A stretch of DNA of 64,000 nucleotides from positions 26,118,901 through 26,182,900 of the forward strand of contig OY987299.1 of the NCBI GenBank assembly GCA_963920635.1, written 5' to 3'. The notes beneath the pieces were generated by a model. The model did no database searches. It saw nothing but the letters and a program-made list of their open reading frames with translations, and was not told the DNA's origin. The DNA is from Pseudeuparius sepicola. Lineage: Eukaryota > Arthropoda > Insecta > Coleoptera > Anthribidae. Position 1 is the stretch's first letter. The number at the start of each line of letters is the position of its first letter. This document shows positions 47,401 to 56,400 of the stretch, piece after piece. The translations under genes were made by a program, and so were the position numbers.

Positions 47401-50400
47401 CGTTCATTAACATCGCCCTGGTCCACCCGTACATGATGGGCGTGCTCCATCTGGGCATGAAGATGCGGATCGCCTGCTGCTCTCTCATATACCGGAAGTC
47501 GCTGAAGCTGAGCAAAACGGCCCTGGGACAGACCACCGCCGGGCAGGTGGTGAATCTGCTGTCCAACGACGTCAACAGGTTTGACGTGGCGGTAATCTTC
47601 GCACATCAGCTGTGGATAGGGCCGGTCGAGACGATTATCTGTACTTACATTATGTACCTGCATGTGGGAGAGTCGGCGGCCATAGGAGTGTTGCTGTTGA
47701 TTATGTTTATTCCATTGCAAAGTGAGTTTAATAGTTATAAGAGTGTGTAGTACAGGGTGTTCCCGTATATTTTGACCCATCCCTAGAGACTTTATTTTTC
47801 GAGTTAGAAAAAATTACTTTAATGAAAGTTGTAGGGTACCAAGGTGTATTATCCCAAAAATAATGGATTGATAGGAATGCTATTGTCTAAGTTGAAATGT
47901 TTTTCCATGGCAACCTGGATTGATCGAAAGATCGTATTTATCTGCAATTTGGAATATCATGCGAATGCTTAGAGCAAACATATAACATATTTATATTGTT
48001 GGAATCGGAAAAATGCATACAATTCAAAAATCCACAAATATACAGGGTGTTCCATTAAAAAAAGTAAGTTTATATTTTTTCATAAATTTGCGACGCTCAT
48101 TTCTTTTATCTAGCAACAGATCCTAGCGGTTCAGAAAAAACCTACAACTTTCATTTAAGTAATTTTTTTCTAACTCAAAAAATAAAGGCTCTAGGGGTGG
48201 GTCAAAATATACAGAAACACCCTGTACAGCGGTAAGTTCCGAAAAACTGAGGTCAATTTCTTTAACTATACCAATGCCAACACTCAGCAAAATTTATCTT
48301 CCTGCACACTGATGCACAAATTGTCACAATCACTGCCAACCTCAGAATAATTTAGCTAAAAGCCAGTGGCGTATCCAGGATTAAAGTCTGGGGGAGGGCA
48401 ATCAGTTATAAATAACAAAACTCTGTCGATAATTTTAATGAATAAAAACAGAACAAAAACATATTTTCTAAAATAAATAAATACAGGGTGTCCGGAGTAA
48501 ATGCACCAACTTGAAAAATTAAAAAGAAAGATGGAAAATTGACGAAAAGTTCATATGAACATGGGTCCGCAGATGTTTGGTTTTCGAGATGTAGGGTGTT
48601 GAAATTGAAATTTTATTTTCGATTTTGTTAAGTAACTTTTTGAGACGACATAATTTTCTTGCCAAAAAAAACAACAAGTTAATTAAACTGTCTAAAAATA
48701 AATGTGCTTGTGTATTTAAATTTTATTTTGAATTTAATTGCATACGAGCGTCGATATGCACCTGCATCGATGCAGAAATTTGAAAATTTCTCGAAAACGG
48801 TCACCTTTGGCATTATTCACCAAGTATACCTTTTTTGCTTAGAAAACGTGTGGGAAGAGGATAACATTCACAAAATGTCGTAAAAGTTTACTGTCAAAAA
48901 AGAAAATGTGTCATCTCAAAAACTTACTTAAAAAAATCGAAAATAAAATTTCAATTTCAAAACCCTGCATCTCAAAAATCAAACATCTGCGGACTTATGT
49001 TCATATGAACTTTTCGTCATATTTTCCATTTTTCTTTTTAATTTTTTAACTTATTACTGGACACCCTGTATAACATAAAAAATAAATCAAATATCTGCGG
49101 ACCTATGTTCATATGAACTTTTCATCATATTTTCCATTTTTCTTTTTAATTTTTTAACTTATTACTGGACACCCTGTATAACATAAAAATAATTCTTCTT
49201 CGAACCAGTAAAATCTATATCACAAAATCAAATATCCTTTTTCTGATCTTGAGCTCGTCAAATATCTCCTCTGGATATATGGGTATTTTGAGGGTACACA
49301 TAAAGGAGTGTTAACCCATTCAGTCGGTTTTCCCTAATATTGTTTCTAATATAAATTTTTAAAATTCTTCAGGTTTTAATTTCGAGAAGACAAGATGAAA
49401 CAAATATCAAATTGTAGATGTTTGATGTTCACTGCATTTTCAGATTAGGCCAGGAGTATATAACTTTTGGTATTATTAATTTTGATATTACAAATCTCGT
49501 TTATCTCGACAGCTCTGGGGGGGGAGGCAATTGCCTCCTTTGCCTCCCCCTGAATAAGCCACTGCTAAAAGCTAATTTTAAGAATGCACGCCCAAAACGT
49601 TTACTGTGCCATCTCTATATGAACTACGTTTCCTTAACCCTTTGTGGCATATTGGCTTAAATTGGCTTATTAAATGAATTCACTTTTATTTAAAATCTGT
49701 TGCGAATTGAGATAAATAAAATATATTATAGGAATTATGTGAAAGGTGAAATGTGAAAGTATGATAACAAATTGTAATAATATTTCTGTGCTCCCTCTAA
49801 CAAATGGGATCTAGTAGCCTCCATGTTGGAATTGGTTTCGTGCAAAAAAAGTTTTAAAAATTAGCGCTTTATAATAAGTATGCGAACAAAATGTCCAAGA
49901 TAAAAATTATATAGAAAAAATAGGCTGAACTTAATAAGTGATTTTTTTAAATTTTGTCTTATTTTAATCTTATTTTAGTCCCATTTAAGACCCCAAGAGC
50001 ATTTGTTCTCTTTTCTTTTGCCCTGTGACATAACTAGAGTGTGAATGATCCTGTACTCTCTGAGTTTTCAGTTTATTTGGGCAAGAGAATTTCGGTATAC
50101 AGATTAAAAACAGCATTGAGAACCGACGAGAGGGTACGCTTGATGAACGAAATCATTTCTGGAATTCAAGTTATCAAAATGTATGCGTGGGAGAAACCTT
50201 TTGCCCATTTGGTTGAACTTGCTAGAAGGTACGCTTTACACGAATTTACCTTATATTTATAATGGTTATACAGAGTTATACGAGGCTTTATTCTAGGGCA
50301 CTTCAACAGGTGATAAAAAACCAAAAATATGACTATTTCCCAGTATAACTTTTTATTAACAGCTGCCTCATTTTCGAGTTACAGGGAGTTTAAATTCTCA

Positions 50401-53400
50401 AAAATTGTAACGTATTATTTTTTATTTTATTCCAACTGTTAAATATATTCAAATTGGTACACAGTATGCACTGATCAAGTGTCACAAAATGTGATAATAC
50501 CAACTTCCCCAAATAGCCAGTGCCAGAGATATGGGTATACACTATATTTGTTTTATCAAGAATAAATACTAATATGGTCCTGTAGAGAATTTTCTTTCAT
50601 ACACTTGGATAACTTTTTTTCGTTGACTGACGTATTTATAGACTTCTCAAGGCTATAGCTTCATGTCCTGGAAAACAGATGGCGCTAATGGCTAACAATG
50701 TATTCTGCATTGCATTTTATCTCCGGAAAGCGCATGGTAAGCCAAAAATGTGTTAGACGTGACAGCCGTGAGCAGTCTTCAATAATATATCTGTCAATTC
50801 TGAGCAAAAACTGTCTCTTGACAGTTTTTGTATCGTCCACAGTTTTACGGGAAAATTGATTTATCGTTTATAGCTTTTTTAAGAAAATTTACATCTGACC
50901 AGTACTGACTTAAATGTCATTAATTCAACAAAACAATAATGTAATTCATGGCTAACTATTATTTTGCTACCTACTTTTTTCTTTTAAAATCAAAAGTCAA
51001 ATCGTCGATAAAATTACATATTTAAGCTCGCACAGAAGTGATTTTTGAGAGGCAAGTTTTGATTTTCTCAACGACAACACTTTGTTTAATATCCTCTGGC
51101 TAAATAGAAACCAGAAGGTGTTAATTATTAAAATTATATTTTTTTTCTTGCATTTCAAAAAGGAGTTTTGTACGAAAAATCAAATTTGCCGTGAAACTGC
51201 GGCAGATACAAAAAAATGTCGAGAGAAAGTTTGTGCTCAGAATAAAAAAAAGTTATCCAAGTTAATGGATGAAAATTCTGTGGAGGGTCTTATTAGTATT
51301 TTGCTTGATAAAACAAATGTAGTGTATGCCCATATCTCCGCCACTGGCTATATTGGGGACTTGGTATTATCACATTTTGTGACACTACATCGATGCATGT
51401 TGTGTATCAAATTTCGTTTGAATTTCTTTTAACGGTTGGAAAAATAAAAAATAAAACGTTAACATTTTTGAGAATTTAAACATCCTGTATGACGAAAAGA
51501 GGCCGCTGTGAAAAAAAAGTTATACCACAAAATAGTAATATTTTATGGTTTCTATCACCTGATGAAGTGTTCTAGAATAAAACTGACTCGCCCATCTATA
51601 TTTTGTTTGTAGATATGAAATCAAAACTATTCGCCAAGCATCATTTATGCGTGGAGTAATCCTCTCATTCATCATGTACAGTACAAGGATATCGGTATTT
51701 GGCAGCATCCTAGCTTACGTACTTTTCGGGAACAACATAACCGCCGAGAAAGTTTTCGTCCTGACCTCGTTTTACAATATTCTAAGGCAAACCATGACGG
51801 TCTTTTTCCCCCAAGGAATCTCACAAGTAGCCGAAGCTAACGTTTCGATTAATAGACTTAATAAATTCATGCTTTACGATGAAACTCAAATAGCCAAAGA
51901 AATCAGAGAAACTGAAATTACTCGTAGAAACAAACCTGATGTTGTCAAAGACGATTCATCCATTGAGGAATCTACGAGGAAAGAAAAAGGCATATGGATG
52001 GAAAATGCGACTGCTAGATGGAGTGAAGCTTCTTCGGATAACACCCTTACAAATATAAACTTAACCGTCCTTCCAGGAAAGCTACTAGCAGTAATAGGTC
52101 CTGTCGGTAGTGGAAAATCTTCATTATTCCACGCAATTTTACAAGAACTACCTTTAATATCTGGTGGCTTAAATGTGGGAGGAGAGATTAGCTATGCATC
52201 CCAAGAGCCTTGGTTGTTTGCTGGTTCCGTCCGTCAGAATATATTATTTGGCCTACCTATGGATAAAGCTAGATATAAGATGGTGGTGAAAAAATGTGCC
52301 TTAGAGAGAGACTTTTCTCTGCTGCCTTACGGTGACAAGACAATAGTAGGAGACAGGGGGGTGTCACTTAGTGGTGGCCAAAGAGCTAGAATTAATCTTG
52401 CCAGAGCAGTATACAAGCAAGCCGATATTTATTTACTAGACGATCCTTTATCTGCGGTAGATACGCATGTCGGGAAAGAACTTTTCGAGAATTGTGTAAC
52501 AGGTTTTCTGAAGAACAAAGTTGTGATCCTAATCACCCACCAACTCCAGTACCTAAAACAAGTTGATCACATATTATTCCTTGAAGATGGTGTTCCAAAA
52601 GCCGAAGGAACATTTAGGGAACTCCAAGATTGTGGTTTAGACTTTACGAAACTTCTAGGAGACTCACATCAAGAGGAAGAAGCAAAGAATGCCGAAGAAC
52701 ATGAGTTGCACAGACAAGGATCCATCAGAAGTGTTGCTTCGGTTGAAATTGAGGATCCCACTGCTGTGGAAGAGCAAAAGAGTGCGGGAACGGTTGGAGC
52801 GTTTGTATACAGGGCATACTTTGCTGCAGGAGGCAACTGTTGCATCATTTTTACAATGTTTGCATTATTTGTACTTGCGCAAATATTTGCAAGTGCAGCT
52901 GATTACTTCATTACCTACTGGTAAGTGTTAATTAACAATTGCCGAATTTATTATTGATCGTTGGTTTCTTGAGCAGATATAAAAGTTAACTTTTCCGTTC
53001 AGGAAGGGATGGTAATTGATAGACTTATTTACTACAATATTTTTTGAAGCAACTTTATTTTTCAGATGTTAAATTACTAGCTTTTCTTTTAGGATTTTAT
53101 CAGAAATTAAAAAGGTCAATTTTACTCCTGATTTTTGTTCTCAAAATAAATATAAAGGCTGTACCATAATTTCAAGTTTCTATTATGATTCTTATACCTG
53201 TATAAATAATGGGGAACTTGAACTTTTTTTTCTTTGATATATTTGCCTACCTATAGAAAGAGCACATACCAAATATCAGCCCTCAAATCGCAATATTATT
53301 TAATTTGCAATAAATAATTAAAGTTGTGACCGCAAGCTATTCATTTGAAACGACACGAAAAGCGCGGGAATGGTTGTGACGTCACACTTCTCGATCGATC

Positions 53401-56400
53401 GGAAGGCAGTGACAGGAGTGACAGCTACACAAAATTAGAGAAGAGAGAATGAAAATTGAACGTTAAAGTAAACAGTTCGGCGACCCATTTCCAGAGGGAT
53501 CTGATGTAGGTCAAAAATAAGAACCGCCTAAAAGTTTAAATTTAACAAGCACTTCTTTAACTGAATGGTGAGGCTTCGGGACTAGACACAAGAAGTTTTT
53601 TTTAATTACCACTGCATTCTACCTCTTATATTTATCACTGATTATCATTTTTAGTAATATTTGGACAATGGTTATTATGAAGATTATTAGTCACAATCTA
53701 CTCCATAGTGTATTTAAATTCAAAGTACTTACCTACCTAATATGAAATTGTCGGTATCGGGAAAAATGTAATACAATACATCGCTCGATGCTTAAGCTCT
53801 TTTTGGCCTCGGAGAGAGTTTTAAAACCAGAGGCAACATGGGCGTTAAACAACCTCCTCGGCCAAAAAACTGCGCTTACGCATCTCTGTAAATAACTATT
53901 TAATACAGCACACTCTTTTAAACATTATCAACAATATCAAGACTATAATAAGACAGATAGACAAGGATGGGGCGTTCTCGTTGCTCCTTCTAAAGAAAAC
54001 TTGCGTGGTGCTGTAGTTTTTTTTACATGTGCCGCCCATATTAGTTTATACATGGAGGGCGCATTACAAGAATGATTTTAATTATGCAGTTTTTAATTGC
54101 TTATATTTATTACATAAAAAATGAGTTTTTTGTGAACTGTGGTTCATTTAATGGCAATAAATTAAGTTTGAAGGTAATATTTTTCAAATTTAATTTTTGT
54201 GCAAGTTCCCCATTGAAATAAACTTAAAACAACTCCATGAAAATAAAGCATAAAACAAGTTTTACTTATATTCTCTTATAATATGGCTGAGTGAAATATT
54301 TCATAAGAGAAATAACGATTGTCAAAATCTGACAAATAAATTTTCCACAAAAGTTAATTGATTACAAATAATCAATAACTAACAATGCAATTTGCATTGT
54401 TTGCTTATACCCGGATTTATAAACTCTGACGTTGATTTTGAAGTTGGACGTTACCCCTTATAGTTGGACCTTGACGATTTGATGCTTGTAATTATAAACT
54501 GAGAAACAGTGACAAATTTGAATTTATAAATACTAACATCAAATCCTCAAAGTCTAACTTTCAAGGTAACATCAAACTCCAGACTTTAAACGGCAATGGT
54601 GTCAATGACAAAGTTTATAAATCGGGCTTAAGTTCTTGGATCATCCCTGCTTTTTTTGGAAACAATTTGACAGACATTGTTTCCCTTCTCAGTTCCTTCA
54701 CTGAACGATAATACTATATTATTTTTTATATTTTTAGGGTTAACATAGAACAACAAGACAACGAACAAGACAATGATGACATAATTCTTCAAAAAACCAA
54801 CCCATATGCCAACAATACAACGAAATTCGCGACTACCAATGATACAGATACAGCAAATACAGATTTTTGGCATTTCTCTCGAGAAGTATCAATATACATC
54901 TACTCGGGCATAATAATCTTGCTAGTGGCGTTCTCTTTGATTCGTTCCTTCACATTCTTTATTGTTTGCATGAGGGCATCGACCAACCTCCACAATAACA
55001 TGTTCACAAGTATAACCAGAGCCACGATGAGATTTTTCAACACCAACAGTGCGGGAAGAATTCTGAATAGATTTTCCAAAGATATGGGTGCCATCGATGA
55101 ACTGTTGCCTTCGGCTATGATAGACTGTCTGCAAATCGGGCTGTTTCTCTTGGGTATAATCATTGTCGTTGCCATTGTTAGTCCATGGTTGATGATCCCT
55201 ACTGTGAGCATAGGTATAATATTTTATTTTTTGAGGATATTTTATCTGAGGACCAGTAGAAATATTAAACGATTGGAAGGAGTCAGTAAGTTAAAAACAT
55301 ACTAATAATTATTTTTCCACTGAATTTTTCTCTGACTTTTAGCGAGAAGTCCAGTATTTTCACATTTAAATGCAACGCTACAGGGTTTAACAACAATAAG
55401 GGCATTTAGAGCTGAAGAAATTTTAGCAAGAGAATTCGACAATCATCAAGATCTGCACAGTTCGGCTTGGTTTGCATTTATATCAACTTCAAGAGCATTC
55501 GGATATTGGTTGGACATTTTTTGCATATTGTACATCACGCTGGTCACATTTAGTTTTCTACTTATTGGAAATGGTAAGGCCACGTTTATAATTTGTTATT
55601 AAGTGCATCATGAAGTATGCTAAAAATAGAGCCCAAAAACATGTTTCCCAATTTTTTCCGAAGAGGAAAGGGATCAAATTTTCTAGGATCAAGACGCCAT
55701 GCCCATACAATGCTTATTGCTTCGATTTTAGCTTATGGTCAACGTCCTGCTACTATATCTGGTTCTCACTTTCTTGAATAGTCAAAAAATATCATTTCAA
55801 ATAAAAGGATGACAAACAGCTAACTTGGAAATGTCGATAATAATTCTGACAACATGGCAAATCGGGACCTACTCTCATTGATCCAAAATATGAAGGGATG
55901 TTTAAATTTGATTACAAATTGTTTGCCCTATAAAAATTATGTGGTACCTTATTGAAAAATCGGTCTCTACTTCATAAAAGTACTGGATATGTTCTATCTA
56001 TTTAACCAATTTAGTGCTAATAGGATATTGACAAGGGTTTAATCTTTGAGTTGTCCATAACCTACTGCGGTCCAATCAAGAGCAATGTTCTACTCATCAA
56101 ATTATGGGCCTGTGTCTTTTCTTTTTGCGCACAGGCCCATATTAAGAGATGTGGGCGAAAACTTCGTTTTTTGCTTTAATTATTAAAGGCTGGGGTCTAT
56201 TTTACTTAAATTTGATACAGACTACTACAAAATGTTTGTACATAATCCAATACATAATTTGATTGGGTCAAATTTCATATAACCATTAGGCAGAGTCCTC
56301 AGAGCCATGACAAATTTTCTCACGTGCCGAATTTAATTCTGCTGCCTAACAATTATGCTGGCATAACAAGCTGACAGTCAATTCTCGGTCTACCCACCTT

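Noticed and set aside
47322..47780. 152-codon minus-strand frame opposite ABCC exon 3
   Set aside because: Antisense shadow of a strongly conserved GC-rich coding exon.
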